From: Verpa conica
Taxonomy: Eukaryota > Ascomycota > Pezizomycetes > Pezizales > Morchellaceae
Direction: 5' to 3'
Assembly: GCA_033030425.1 (NCBI GenBank)
Contig: JAUFSD010000011.1
Coordinates: 186,001-250,000, forward strand
DNA length: 64,000 bases
The notes beneath the pieces were generated by a model, which did no database searches, was not told the DNA's origin, and worked only from the letters and a program-made list of their open reading frames with translations. Every line of letters starts with the position of its first letter. Position 1 is the stretch's first letter. Both the position numbers and the translations under genes were made by a program. Below are positions 1-12,516 of the stretch, one piece after another.

Positions 1-35
1 TCTGTAATTTTTTATTTAATTTATTATTATTTACC

Positions 36-160
36 TCGAGCCACCTCGAGGCGAGCCCAGAGAGAAGCCTCGAGGTACCTCGACCTTGTGGCCCCCCGGC
101 CTTGCGCCTCCTCGAGGCCGATACCTCAAGGCGAGGCCCGAGGCGCCTCGGCCTCGTGGA
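36..160. repeat. CTCGAGG-rich short palindromic repeats
   Basis: This GC-rich stretch in AT-rich surroundings repeats the motif CCTCGAGG and variants at least five times in about 125 bp. The motif is its own reverse complement, so the stretch has many overlapping inverted repeats. No coding sense is visible. Confidence 0.5.
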
Positions 161-1242
161 CCACACTACTCACAGCATATTTAGGAATCTCCACCAATCT
201 CTATTGGAATAGCTACCTAATTAGGTATAGCTCTTTCCAGAAATAGGTGATAACAGTTTATTAGCAAGAGTATGGAAAGTCTTGAGAAGGGTATTTATTA
301 GGGTTTTAGGGTATCGTAAGACTAGATAAGGCAGACATATATATAAAGAGGGCATAGAAGCCTTTCTCTCTCCTAGTTAACTGCTCCCTATGGAAGGGTT
401 TCCACGCCTTCTTTATATATACGCCTTAGCCAATCACACGATAACCCAAACCCTGAGAAACCTCCTTGTCAAGCTTTTTCATAAGATTACTAATAAACCT
501 CGGGGTCACCTGGTATTACCTGTCTCTGACAAGCGCTATACCTAATTAGGTAGTCATTCCCTAAAGTTCAAAGAGATAGGAATAAATTAGATAAACGGTT
601 ATGAAGCCCCTCCTTTTATACAAAAATGGGCTTCAGTGCCAAGCCGTTTCGAGAAATACTCTATATAAGCGGAAGAAGACAAGTATGCGCCTTGTTACAA
701 AGTGTGGCAACCGCTTATTAAAATCTCTATTATAGATCTTCCTAAATAGCCTGGATCTTCACCTTGTCATTTCGGCGAGACCTCCATATAAGCGGGCCGA
801 CCACGGCCCGATATAGGGATATATAGGAGTAGGAGTACGCCCCTAGGGCAGTAATAGACCATTGAACCTTTCTATTTTTCAACAATCTTATTGTAGATGC
901 TTCCTAATAAGGATAGCTAATGGGCGGTTTCATATATGAGTCACGTGTTTTCCTATTTGCTAGGTTTGAGGATCCAGGTAAAGGCATACCATATGAGGGT
1001 TTAGGGTTTTCTCTTTTGGAGCATATATCAATAGATCTCTCTATCTCTTTTAGACAATCAATTCAGCACGTTATTACCACAAATCAAGCGGTGAGCGAGG
1101 GAAGCGAGGGGACAGATTGAAGAGCGCAAGTTACTAGTGCTGTGTTTGTATGGCGGACTGTTTTGTTGGAAGTTTTGATTTTTGTTTTGTTTTTGTTTTT
1201 GTTATTTTTGTTTTTGTTTTTGCGTTTTTCACAAGTATTTGA
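161..1242. other. Gene-less AT-rich stretch
   Basis: No supported gene. Open frames are short and show no family resemblance. A T-rich, TTTTG-repeating tract lies at about 1165-1230. The forms TTAGGG and CCCTAA occur singly, not as a telomere array. Confidence 0.4.
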
Positions 1243-1283
1243 AGTGCGAATACTTTAGCTCTAGGGCTCCATGTATTTATGAA
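1243..1283. repeat. Paralogue of the LTR1a insertion site
   Basis: This segment is the reverse complement of the sequence that flanks the solo LTR at 11816-12434 (left flank 11786-11815, right flank 12440-12456). Here the two flanks are joined without the LTR, so it represents an empty site of a dispersed repeat. Confidence 0.6.
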
Positions 1284-1312
1284 AAATTCATTCATTCATT
1301 ACCACAAATCTC

Positions 1313-1495
1313 TAGCATCTATCAGCGAGTGATAGGATATGATGCACCTCCGGCCGGTCCAGTTTATTCTGTATGTAGATCACCCTTAGAGATAATAGTA
1401 GGGTGTGATTCTAGGTACTCAATATTCACTGGTAGTGCATATCGGAAAGCTATGCTAGAATAATAATTGACATTACGTGGTTGTAAGCTGTGGTC
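1313..1495. repeat. Diverged duplicate of 7408-7610
   Basis: Shares the block ATCAGCGAGTGATAGG followed by similar spaced blocks (…GATAATAGTAG…, GCATATCGGAAAGC / GTATGCTAACCGGAAAGC, …CTAGAATA…) with 7408-7610 in the same orientation. No protein is evident; it may be an old segmental duplication or a degenerate transposon. Confidence 0.4.
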
Positions 1496-1683
1496 AGGGT
1501 CTTATAATAGCACCGCCACACCAGCTACCATTACTTAGGTCACTTAATTAGAATCTGCCGCAAAAAAAAACTCTATATTAGTGGGCAAAAGACCTAGCTC
1601 TAGTCTCTTCTTTATATCTCTGTTTGGTGTTCTGTGTTGTTGCAATCATATATATTGTGCTGAGTTTTTTCTGTTGCCCCGTC

Positions 1684-1728
1684 ACTTGGGCTACAATCTC
1701 AGTCTGGGTATATAATTGTAGCCCAAGT
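1684..1728. repeat. Perfect 14-bp stem hairpin
   Basis: ACTTGGGCTACAAT at 1684-1697 is repeated as its exact reverse complement at 1715-1728, with a 17-base loop. It may be a small foldback or transposon end. Confidence 0.5.
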
Positions 1729-1859
1729 ATGGACTAGACAGAAACAGACACATAAGCCCTATAGCCTTCATTATAATTATTGGCTAGGGAGTAGTCTTTG
1801 TCTAGTGCTTACTCCTATAATTTCTACAGGCGATCTCAAACGCCGGGAAAGCCTTTAAG

Positions 1860-1971
1860 TACTAGCGAAGCCGAGAGATTATTAAATCACATGACGTTAT
1901 CTTGGTGAGTAGGACGGATTTGCCCACCAAGATAAGGTCATGTGATTTAATGATCTCTCGGCTTCGCTAGT
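1860..1971. repeat. Near-perfect 49-bp inverted repeat (foldback)
   Basis: The left arm 1860-1908 and right arm 1923-1971 are reverse complements with only about two mismatches and a loop of about 14 bases. Each arm starts TACTAGCGAAGCCGAGAGAT at its outer edge. It resembles a foldback MITE. The outermost bases are TA, which fits a TA target, but the element ends are not certain. Confidence 0.65.
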
Positions 1972-2135
1972 ATTAGGTGGCGTACGTTTTCCCAAGGAAT
2001 ATTTATAAAACCTAAGGTGTAATGATTTCACACGCTGGAGGCGGGGGACATGTGTTAGGTGGCATTATCAGCCATCTGAGACTTGGCAGGCTAGTATGTA
2101 TTACGGCTCTCCCACCTTGTGATACGAGCATCATA

Positions 2136-2362
2136 CCGTATTTCTCACGAGATTCGACCCGCTGTGGTAGGGGTTAATATTCGGTTTTGCGCAATTTTCA
2201 ACCCAAGAAAATAAAAAGTAAAACAGTTTTACTCTGTATCAGTACAAGTATGTATCTTTCTTGCCCTAGCGCCAGGCACCTCCATGGCTCCTAACTGTTC
2301 CAGCGCCTGTTAATGCGTACTAACCCCGGCCACAGCGGGTCGAATCTCGTGAGAAAATACGG
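2136..2362. mobile_element. TA-flanked MITE (227 bp)
   Basis: Long terminal inverted repeats begin CCGTATTT(T)CTCACGAGA and run for about 40 bp (left arm from 2136, right arm ending 2362). A TA dinucleotide sits on each side (2134-2135 and 2363-2364). No coding capacity. The TA duplication is typical of Tc1/mariner-type non-autonomous elements. Confidence 0.75.
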
Positions 2363-2959
2363 TACTGTTCAGGCTTCACAAGAGCACGGGCCATAGTTAC
2401 TAGTCGCTAATCCTAAGGAATTATTGGTTTTATTTCATTTACTATAGCTACATGTGCGCAAGGTTGTGACAGTATAATTTCACGTAATATATATGTACCC
2501 GGGTTTCCACACTCTATCTCTATCCTATCTGAACAAGAACCTGCAGGGGTGTGGGAATTTGACCCAATTGCTGTATGCAAGATGCAATGTGGATGCCCAA
2601 TGATACCTCTCATATCCCGCTTGCATGGTCAATGACGTTTTTGTGGGGGCATTCTGCATGAGCTTGGGTGGAATTCGATTGGTGTAATAGAGCGGCTGCA
2701 TCGTCCCTGCATCTCGAGAGAAGATTAGGAAATATTCTAGAACTTCTCTTCAAGAATTGGGGTGCCACGTCTCGAGGTCTGGACATGGGTTCATCGCCAG
2801 CGGCTGTGAACTGATTGGCTCGGCGTATAACGCTGTCAGATTCAAAACGGTCAAGGCTAGATTAAAATAAGCGAATAGATAACCTTTGAAGAGTATCAAT
2901 CTGGGATTGGGAGAAGATATTCATATTTCCCGTGCGGTGGATGACTGTGATCTCATGTA

Positions 2960-3227
2960 TCCCTTAGTCTGGTGGAAAATGCTACCCACCCAAGGTGGGG
3001 GCTAAAAAAGAGAAAGGAGTGGCTTTAACTTAAGAGTGGCAAGTAAGTCAGATCTTGAATGTTTCTGTCAGTACAATAGGCAGCACTGCCAGGGGATTTC
3101 ACTTTTTTTAAATTATGGGTTAGGGATTCCTCCCCCCAATCATTGGTAGGGTATCAAAATACCTATGTGCACCGCCTCGCCGATTTTGGCCCCCACTAAG
3201 GGTGGGCAGCACCACCAGACTAAGGGA
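2960..3227. mobile_element. TA-flanked MITE (268 bp)
   Basis: Inverted ends starting TCCCTTAGTCTGGTGG extend about 48 bp inward with some mismatches. TA duplications lie at 2958-2959 and 3228-3229. The ends resemble those of the MITE at 63448-63664, so these are probably one family. Confidence 0.7.
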
Positions 3228-3656
3228 TACAGTCTCCAGTAGGATTAGTTCGAGAATACGCCACTCAAGGCTCAGAGGTCTGATTGGCATTTGATGTTCC
3301 CAACGAAGATTCTAGTTGTGAGCACCGACCACATAGCCCTTGCTCGCTAACCCCTGTTTTCGCAATAGTCTTACTTGAGAATAGTCGAGATGATCAAGTC
3401 ATTATTGGTGGACTTAGTACGTATAGTACAGCAACCGGCAAGGTTATTTTAGAAACTTGGTAAACAGTTTTATTGGGTCTTTTAGTCTCTTGGAAACGTT
3501 TCTGGGAGTGGCACTTGCCGTATGCATGTAAACCCTTGTTTCTACGCGCCACAGCCAATAAGTTCCCGGAAATACAGGTTTCTCTACTGGATACGGAGGC
3601 CTCTCTGTGAAGAGTCTGCTTAACATTGGTGAAAATACTCATCCGCATTTTGGGTA

Positions 3657-3801
3657 CTCGGGTCAGGGAAGAAGTTTGGAAAAACAAGGGAGACCCTTCA
3701 AGCCAGACTCATTGGCTAGAAGAACAAAAGTTATTGAAAGAATGCTTCCCATTCGCCGTAGGGACCCCCCTCGTTTTTCCAAACTTCTTCCCTGACCCGA
3801 G
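3657..3801. mobile_element. TA-flanked MITE (145 bp)
   Basis: Both ends carry a 29-bp inverted repeat beginning CTCGGGTCAGGGAAGAAG. TA flanks are at 3655-3656 and 3802-3803. The right TA is also the left target TA of the next MITE, so one of the two used the other's target duplication. Confidence 0.8.
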
Positions 3802-3803
3802 TA

Positions 3804-4242
3804 TAGTGCGCAGTCTTAAATTTGTCACAGTATTTGGGGCGATGTTCTGGCGCCTATAGCTAGCTAAATCACTAACAAAAAGATATGTGGCCTGCTATAG
3901 CCTTAATAAAGCTCCATATTTTTTATTAAGCTTGGGGATGTGTGGTTGTTGTGGAATAAGACTTCATTTTTGGCTGTAAAAAGTACCAGATGAAACCATT
4001 CCTAGAAATACTTAAGCATGATGGATGCTACACATGGCCTAACAAGTAAGAATGGATATACCAGAGGTAAAGCTCTATTAAAATCATATATTGGCAGTAT
4101 TTTTTTTCTATTGAATATATACCTGAGCTTGCAGGATTTTTTTAATTTTTACATAGCCTAGATTATTGAAGTTTGGCCCAGATTCGGTTGGGTTGCTGTC
4201 TCACCTTGGGTTTGGCTAGCACATTTAGGACTGCGCGCACTA
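3804..4242. mobile_element. TA-flanked MITE, TAGTGCGC family, copy a
   Basis: Inverted ends TAGTGCGC…AGTC(T/C)TAAAT lie between TA dinucleotides (3802-3803, 4243-4244). Internal sequence (…GTTGTTGTGGAATAA…, …TTTTTGGCTGTAAAAAGT…) matches the element at 35466-35964. 439 bp, no coding frame. Probably a non-autonomous Tc1/mariner or pogo-type element. Confidence 0.7.
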
Positions 4243-4244
4243 TA

Positions 4245-6334
4245 CATATTGCCTGCCACGAGTGCAATAACCTTGCAGATCACTGTACTAATCCCACAAT
4301 ACATGTTTATGACGGCATTTCGCCACCCGATGAGAAGAGGTTGATTTAAATGGTAAACCGGAGTTTATGTTTCTTTTTCTTTCTTTGCTTATTTCACCAA
4401 GCATGAGTCGGAATCTTAATTGGAGACATGAAAAAAGTCACATATGCTCAGATTTGAGAATAATAAGTATATATCGACACGGAGGCTTATCTTAAGTAAA
4501 AGATTATAGGTTGTATAACATGAGAAAGGAGAAGAAGATCGGAAAATGATCAGGGAAAGCCCGTATACTTTTGATCTCTAGGTCCTCCATAGCTAGTTGG
4601 TAAACCTTACTCGTCGGATGCCGCTAGATAGAGATCCGGGTCAGAGATTAAGACTTGCGCCTCCCAAACCTATCCCTGCCCTTAAATATAGGGGTGCATG
4701 AACTATCTGTAGGTATATGTCTAAACGAAACTAGCATACGTAGGCTCTTGCACTCGCAATAGGCATAAAGAACCTAAACATATAACTATCAAGAGCAAGG
4801 ATTTTTATTAGTCAATTTTCTAGCGAGTAAATTATCCCTAATAATTTGTGAGATACGGTCTGTACGTTCAAGTCCTTAATGCCTGCCGAGAATACCAGAG
4901 ACCTACATGTACGAATGTTATTCACATTGAACAATTCCAACACAAGGCCAATATAAGGTAAGTGCAACCAGGATTCAAGGTAAGCTGTCACATGAACCCT
5001 GCCTTTACGACGCAGTTCCTAGGAGGTACTGCAATTACCAATTATATTCCATCACTCCTGCAAACTACAGGATCCCACGCAAGCACTGACCGATTTTAAA
5101 AGCTATACCGCCCCCCTTTCTTTCTTTTTTCTTACTTCTTTTTTTCACCTATAGGGGCTGAGTCTCTTACTATAAGTTAATTATCTAAAAACTTTCTCGT
5201 AGTTATTGTCCCTTGGCTCTACATATATTAATTTTCGGGAGACATAAATAACACCCACACGAAAGATAAGAGCGCCACATTAACACAATACCTTCTCCCA
5301 CTATATAAGTTAATAGTACACAAATTAACACTTTATTCCCTCTATGGTCCAGCTTTTTTTTCTTATCAATTTTTGTAGTGCCTAGCTGGGTTGCAATTGG
5401 TTATATATATGGCTGTCATGTGTGGGGGTTATTTTGTCCTCCAACAATACGTATACTCATGTATCTTACAATTTGATATATCTATCTCTCGTAACGCAGC
5501 ACCTATCTATAACAGGAGACCTATTTAACAGTGAAGAAATCTACTATTTTATGGGATTAATTGGCAAAGACAATTTTTGTGTTCAAGAATATAGCCCCAT
5601 GCAAGTAGCAGTGCACTGCCTCCATCAAGAGTTGTGCAGTAGCGCGATCCTGACTGTACATGATCGGATGTAGGCCTCATTCTCTCATACGCGCTGTGGC
5701 ACCAGACTAGTCGTTAGGGTTATTAGCTAGATATAGGCACCGTTACCGTTTGTGCACGACCAATCACCTGAACACTTAGAGCCCTGTTTTGCGGGACTTA
5801 CTAAACATGCATATTCCTCATCCCGATACACTGTTCGATCGCCTCAATGGCGCTGTATTGCAGTCTAGGCTCCTAGCATATCTCTTAGTCGAGTCTAGCT
5901 TAACTACCAATAAGACTGGCTTTACTACACACCTCATTTATTTATTGCCTTACGCTTATGTAACCATGCATTTCAGTATACCGCGGAAACACTCCGATGC
6001 CACGCAATACTTATAAGCCATAGACCATCTTATATGTGGAGTTTTTATCTCTACAAATTTCATCTCTTTCTATTCTTCTCCTTGTGGTTATACCCAGTAC
6101 TCGTGCCGAATAACTCCTCCATAGACCACACTCAAGTAGCCAATTTTTAGCTGGCCGTAGTGGTCCCGGCCGGGCTCCCAAATACGCCGCCTACTTCCAT
6201 TGACACGTACCTACAGCCGTTTTCTTTGAAACCCCGATTCATCACAACAGGAGCAACGTTTTCATACCTTCATATATTATCTCTTAGGCAACGTACAGCA
6301 CCAAATCAGAGTTATTCTTGCGGAGAAGAAGCCA
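4245..6334. other. Gene-less stretch
   Basis: About 2.1 kb with no convincing gene. The longest open frames (such as 5422-5673) have no domain, no family match that I recognise and no codon signal. The part near 5100-5200 is pyrimidine-rich. The region just before 6335 presumably holds the promoter of the small membrane-protein gene. Confidence 0.35.
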
Positions 6335-6806
6335 ATGTCTACATATCGAGATGCCCCGCTGCCACAGCCCCTAAGCTCTACAAAGCACAGCTATGATGGG
6401 TTTACTATCACCATGCTTATACTTCAAGCGCTTGCGACTATTGCCGCAATAGTTACTCTCGCCATGAAAGGCTGGACGTTTTGGAGGAGATCTAGGGAGG
6501 TAAGCGCAATCTTGTGTAAGGTCATAATCAATACATTATCTCTGCTCGGTGCTAATTACAATTTCATGATTACGGCAGGTACAGAAAAATACACCGCTTC
6601 TAGAAACTAGAACTGAAATAGGTTCAGGTACTGCCTCCCAGGACGGTGACGACAGCGTGAACAATGCCCCCCGCATAGATAGTAGTGGCATACAGCCTGA
6701 CGGCCCTCCGATATCTTCTAGGTTTATAGCAGCGTACAGTATAGTAACTGAACCGCGGTCTGGGGCGGGTGGTTACCGAGAGAGGCAATATGCAGCTTCT
6801 TTATAG
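6335..6806 (+). CDS. Small single-helix membrane protein, family member 1
   Basis: Two-exon gene: exon 1 6335-6499, intron 6500-6578 (GTAAGC…GGCAG with a CTAAT branch site), exon 2 6579-6806, phase-0 intron, 130 residues. Residues 1-20 are polar, with the family motif YRD near the start and YDGF at about 20. A hydrophobic helix follows at about residues 23-46 (motif LQALATIAAI), then a basic patch (WRRSRE) exactly at the exon junction. Exon 2 encodes a polar, acidic and Ser/Gly-rich tail ending RQYAASL. The basic side after the helix suggests a cytosolic C-terminus (positive-inside rule). Five other genes in this window share the design. I do not recognise the family, and the function is unknown. 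Confidence 0.7.
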
Positions 6807-9800
6807 TATACTTGGGCGTATGTGGTGATTCAGACTTGGCCAATTTCCTTTCTTGTTTTTTGTTGTTTAGCCTCAGGTTTTCTAGTATGTTTACGTACGG
6901 ATTGAGTATTTGCGTTTGAATTTCTTGTTTGTTTCTGTATTTTTTACGTGGTTGCTTGGTTTTGTATGAGGGTCTTTTTTTCATTGTATATTTAGGTGAC
7001 TATATAGTGTGTAGCAATGCCATAATGAGCTAGTAACGTGGCTTATCTCCGGTACCCAAAGATAATATCACCACAAAAGATATATCACAAATCGCCTGGC
7101 CTACGATTTATCGGCGTCACGTCGGTTGTAGCGATAAGAGGGTATACTTTACCTCCACCCGAAACAGTTAGTGGCGTCGTATTTTCCGTGCAGTTGATGA
7201 ATATATATATTAGAGCCTAGAGCTTCAATATTTGTCAGTAGGCGCTGTCTTGTCTCATTATCCGGTACATATATCTAGTTATTTATCATACTGTTCCTAA
7301 GCTATTCAAGGAACGGAATTTTGAATCACGCTACCTTTATCTGCTTTAGCGTAGGTATTACTTTATTAATATTATCGGTAGATCCCGGTCCCCATGTATC
7401 TATTCATCTTCGGTAAATATCAGCGAGTGATAGGGTATGATTCACATTTATCCAATCCCGTTTTTCTCTATATTCAGCTTATTGGGGATGATAGTAGAGA
7501 AATTAATTGTGTATTCTAAGCGTCTATTATCTATTGTATTTGGTGATGTATGCTAACCGGAAAGCCAAGCTAGAATATTAACTGTCATTGTGTGGTTACG
7601 GTAAGGGTATAAATTCTCTAAGGCGTACGGGGCCCAAGTGCTCAGGAACAATATCCTGCAGTCCATAATAATGCTAGAGCTCAGAATCAAAAAGACCGAT
7701 GACAGTCCCCAATCCCAAGCCCCGGGTTTTTTGATCTTTTTACTGTTTGCTGCACCGTGGTGACGCTAGGATGTCCCATCTAGGCATGCGGTATAGCCGG
7801 TCCGACGGTTGTCAGGGTTTGAGACATAATACTAATTGTGTATGGCTAGCGATTGGGTGCTTCGGGTACGGGGGTGGGGGCGAGCTGGGTTTGTGTTGGA
7901 TAGGATTGTTTGGGAAAAGCAAGTTAACTTCTAGGTTGGAGTCTAGCATAGAAACATTCAATATCTGTGCATGTAGCATATAGAATTCCCAACTAGTATA
8001 CAGCTAGCTCAGACTATGTGGTAATAGGCTGCAAAGAAGCTCATTAAATATAGCCTTTCAGATGTCACTATTCAGTAGGCAATCAGAACTGGGCAGCCAA
8101 GGAGGTCTCCCAGGGTCGAAGACTGATTTCCTTGGAGCCGAGACCGGCAGCATTGGCAACGGGCAATAAGTACCCGGGAACACAGATCTCGGGTAGTAAT
8201 CATCTATCCCTAGCGAAGCCTTTCTGTTACAAGTACACCTAACTATTTGTGGGAATATCAACCTGTATTTCCCATCTATCGCGATTAAGTATACTTGGGG
8301 CCGACAAAAAGATGTTTTGTTAGTAATGGGTTTTAATTTGCTTTGACTATGGAAGTCTGAAAGTTAATTAATGGTTTTAGGACTTGGATTTTCAGATTCT
8401 TTTGTCTAGCCTTAGTAGCGGGAGGTTTTCATGTGTTACTTTTTTTTTCAGAAAGAGTGAGCATGGGCTATCCTAGAAACCTTACAAGTCTTGTGTGGGT
8501 GGGTTGGAACGGGTGCTGAGTGGGCGAGAGAGTGGATGGCACCAGCGCAGCAGCTACCCGTTCCTACATCTCGGTATTGATCATCAAATCAAAATCTTGG
8601 ATCTAGTGCCACATTTCTTATTTTCACTGAGTAAAAGTCCGGAGTTCCATCACCAGTGGTTAAACACTATGAACTGCATATAGTCTCTTGATTGGTTGGT
8701 TGGTGCCCAATTACGGCCGCGGTACTTGACAGTCTTTAGATTGCGATGGAACGTCTGCAATCATGCCAGCCATGTAACCTCTATTTCCTGGAGATGAAAC
8801 CGGCACCCCCTCTTAGCCTGTAATCACTGGATAAAGACGACCCTGAGTGTTGTTGCTGATCGATCGTAAATCGACTAGCTTATATGGGTGCGGTACTCAG
8901 GCGGGTGGTTGCTATCCCATGCCCCGCTTTATTCCATCGCCCGAATGCATGTAGGAACAAATTAGGTGCGAAAAATTAGATATAAGCTAAAACATGTCTT
9001 AAATCAATGGTAAGATAGTGCCATGCTTACACAGAAAACAAGAGCGAATACGGCAAAGGAATTGCTAGAGGTACTCTATGATGGGCTTTTGTACAAGATA
9101 GAAACACATCTTTCTATTGAGTGTAGTAGCATCCTTGAATGTTTCTTTATTCTATTCTGATTAGGCATAAATCCTGCTCTAGATGAATTTAGGGTTTAGC
9201 TTTGGTCTCTAGTATTAATTAGGCTCTTCTAGAACTTGAGATCTACTATGAAATTTCTAACAAGTCATTAAAAAAGGATGCATTGAACTACACCTACTTA
9301 GAGTTGGGTGTTTGCTTACTCGAATTACAAGCCTATACAAGCTGTTAGCCTGAGATACACATAAAAAATACGATTGTATAACGTTACAATCAACGGATAA
9401 ATTCCCGATAAAGAACATTATATCCCTTTTTGGCCACGCGCAGCTGTGGAATAATATGCCCATTATTTGTTGTCGAGGGACTACTTGTGGTTGACTAACG
9501 TTTTTATATAGGACTGGGTCCACATATCATATAAAACCATACAAAACGTATGGTGCACGGGCACAGCCCGATGCACAAAAATCAGCTAAATACGAGTAGT
9601 TTGCCGTTGTTGCTGCCTGGTTTATACCCAGTTGGATTTAAACAAGATGCCCCCTGTTCCTTACACAAAGCTTATAGGAGGAGTAGGAGGGGTAAGCGGG
9701 GTAAGAATTTCAATGATCATATAAGGTGAAACAGATCTCTTTTGCTTTTTCCCTGCAGATGACGGTCAGATATTTTTTTATTTAGATATCTGCACATACG

Positions 9801-10093
9801 TATGTACATAAGTAGGCATATATATTCTCTACCGTCTGAGAAGTGCTATATGTGAACCTCCATCTACAATTTACTTCTCTTCGCTCGTATCAATACTCAG
9901 AACCCGAGCCAAATATCTCGCCTGTACCCACCCGAGCTATCATCTATTAATTGCTTGTAGTAGTTTCGGGCACTGAATACGCAGCCTACTACTACCCCCT
10001 GGTCTCGTCTTCCTAGGAGACGTTATAAGCCCGAGCTATTAAAAATCAAAATCAGCTTAACTACTCAGTTCATACTACGCCTTCTCAGTCAGC
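6807..10093. other. Gene-less stretch with a repeat
   Basis: No supported gene in 3.3 kb between the first two members of the small membrane-protein family. It contains the repeat at 7408-7610. Open frames such as 7747-7983 and 9257-9523 have no support beyond being open. Confidence 0.35.
7408..7610. repeat. Diverged duplicate of 1313-1495
   Basis: Direct-orientation relative of 1313-1495, starting at the shared block ATCAGCGAGTGATAGGGTATGA-like sequence and ending near the shared block …AATA…TTGTGTGGTTACGG. No coding function is seen. Confidence 0.4.
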
Positions 10094-10564
10094 ATGCAGG
10101 ATCAGGAAAATCCTACAGATACAGAATCAATGCTCGTATACCGAGATAGCTCCCCACAACAGTACCTAGGTCCTACAAAACCTACCTACGATGGATTCGT
10201 CATCGCCATGCTCGTACTCCAAGCATTGGCGACCATTGCTGCAATGATTACACTAGCAATCAAATTAGGCTGGAATTTCTGGAGTAGTGGGCATAGAAGA
10301 GTATGTATTCCTTTTGCGGGGCTAAACCACTACATCATCTATTCCCAGTACTGATCTTAACCCATTGATTAGAGGCAGAAAAGAAGTATCGCACTGCCCC
10401 TAGAGCCTGGGACTGAATTAGGGGATAGCACCCTCCATAGTGACAGGGATAGCACTAGCGGTGGTCCTAAGAATAACAGCATAGAGATCGGTGATTTACA
10501 AGAATCATCAGGATCTACAATATCCGAGCCTCGCTTCGGCGAAGATGGTGAATCTTCCTTGTAA
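10094..10564 (+). CDS. Small single-helix membrane protein, family member 2
   Basis: Exon 1 10094-10300, phase-0 intron 10301-10378 (GTATGT…GGCAG), exon 2 10379-10564; 130 residues. The start gives a slightly longer N-terminus than in relatives; a second in-frame ATG just before the VYRD motif would give the shorter family form. The helix spans about residues 36-60 (motif LQALATIAAM), followed by a basic HRR at the exon junction. The exon 2 tail is polar; its start (LPLEPGTELGDST) aligns with member 1 (LLETRTEIGSGT). The conserved helix and changeable tail suggest selection on membrane placement. Function unknown. Confidence 0.7.
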
Positions 10565-11815
10565 TGTGAATGCGTTCTTATTTTACCTGAGATTGTGCTC
10601 TTCCAGTGTTTTCTCGCTATGTACGTTGTGATTTTCGACTTTTTCTGTTTTCACGTATTAGTTTTGATCTTTGCTTTTGTTTCGTCTTTTTCGACTTACT
10701 TGATTTTTGGTGAATTCATTTCCTCTCCATTGCTTAGATGGGGCAATTTTGTAGTAATAGGAAAATATATATGGGTTTATAATCAGTTTAAGAGAATTAG
10801 GATAATCTAAGAACTTCCCTAGTTGATGTCAAAGGGTTTCTAAGACAAAGATAAAACAACCTAGCGATAGAGCAGTGCGATCAGATTTGTATAGACAACG
10901 GCTGTTAATTACATGTACCTATGCAAACCCTATACTGCCTTGGACGAAGTGAAGAGGTATGGTTATAGGCGAATGATCTAGAAAACTATTGATTGGCTGC
11001 TTCATGAAGGGTGTGTGACGTTCTCCTTGGTGAACATCTCTCCGGTCTGATCTGGTGGCGTCTCGACTCTGTTTACGGAATACTACCAGGTGACCTGGCG
11101 CGGGTGCGCTGGCTGGAGAATCGGGTGAGTATTTGACTTTTTTGTACCAATACTATGTATGCTGGAGGTTATACTCATCCTTGGCAGGGGTAACGTTTGG
11201 GGTGATGAGGGTGCATGATGTACTAACTGGTTGAAATTCTGTACCTGCATATAAGTGCATGATGGGGAGGACTGGTGTCGCGTGCATCAATCGATTCGTG
11301 GAGCTTATAAATACACCTGCAATGCCACTGCAGGCCAGGTCACGTGAACTGCATGCTCAGCTTCTCTTTTACATAGGTTGAGGAAAGTGATTCACCATTC
11401 GATCTTGCAACATAACATGCATGGGGTTAACACTCCAGGTTAGTACAGACTTTGGTGATAGATTTAATTTATTAGATTTACAGTTAAAGTTCTTAGGATT
11501 TGATTTCGGAAAACTAGATCGATCTCACAAGTGATATGGAGGGGTCAATTTCCGGTCTTGGAGTGCTATGAAGGTAACCATAAGGGGTTTTTGATTCATT
11601 TCACAGAGTTAAAGTTTGTACCCTCAAAAAGTCTGCTTATTTGTAGCTTATATATAGGGCCTTGCCTACGGTTTGCTGTTGAGAATATGTAGACATCACT
11701 TCCTATAACCCTAACCCATAGCCTATTGTTACTGTGCAACCATACGTCTAGAAGCTGAAGAAAAGATGATGATGATGATGATGATTATTCATAAATACAT
11801 GGAGCCCTAGGGCTA
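10565..11815. other. Gene-less stretch with a GAT microsatellite
   Basis: No gene supported. A (GAT)n microsatellite lies at about 11765-11784. The final 30 bases belong to a dispersed repeat also present at 1243-1283, and end in GGCTA (11811-11815), the left target duplication of the solo LTR. Confidence 0.4.
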
Positions 11816-12434
11816 TGTCGCGGGCAGCTCCGAGAGCCGACAACCTTCGCGAAAGAAGGTGGCGTTCGCCCCCACTTCTGTCAGAAGGTCGGACCGCCTT
11901 AGGGCGCAGATTTAAACTTGGCAATTACGAGAAAGAAACCAATTTCAGGTGGGTTAAGCTATCGCGTCACGCGAGGCGTAGATGGGAGGTTGGGGGTCGG
12001 GTCGAACGGAAGCACCGGGAGCCCAGAAATGGTAGAAGGAGACAGGGCGGAGCTAGCGTGCTTAACGGAGGAGATAGGAGGAAAGTAGCTTTAGTATAGG
12101 AACAGTATAGAAAAGGGACTTGCGCGTCGAACATGACATGTTCGACGGCATTTGTAAAAGAAAAAGGTAACGGAGTGGGTTTGGGTTGCACGAAGAGGGA
12201 AACAGAGGGGTATATAAGAGAGAGGTTTTTCCCCCTCTCGGTGGGATTTCTTTCGTTACGCAATCTCTTGTTCTCTAAGTTTTACCAAAGAAAATTCCAT
12301 TTCTTAGATCTGTTATATCTAAGAATTTTATCAAAGAATCAGTGTCCCCGTCCGAGTTCTCCACGGTTTCCAAGGTACCCTAGTTTTTGTCCGCGTCACC
12401 TAGACACACTTTCCCCGCCGAGGCCCCCGCTACA
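11816..12434. mobile_element. Solo LTR, family LTR1, copy a
   Basis: The element begins TGTCGCGGGCAGCTCCGAG and ends CCCCCGCTACA, i.e. TG…CA ends. It has a perfect 5-bp target duplication GGCTA (11811-11815 and 12435-12439). A TATA-like GTATATAAG lies near 12207. Length 619 bp. The empty-site relative at 1243-1283 confirms the insertion. No internal retrotransposon region is present, so it is a solo LTR left by LTR-LTR recombination. Confidence 0.9.
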
Positions 12435-12516
12435 GGCTAAGGTATTCGCACTGCACACTGCGCACTAACAAAATATGTAAAAACAAAAAGAAAAACACAA
12501 CCTTAACTCTTCTACT

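Noticed and set aside
5422..5673. Host gene of 83 codons
   Set aside because: Open frame only: no homologous feeling, no splice context, AT-rich composition, and the stated start is not an ATG.
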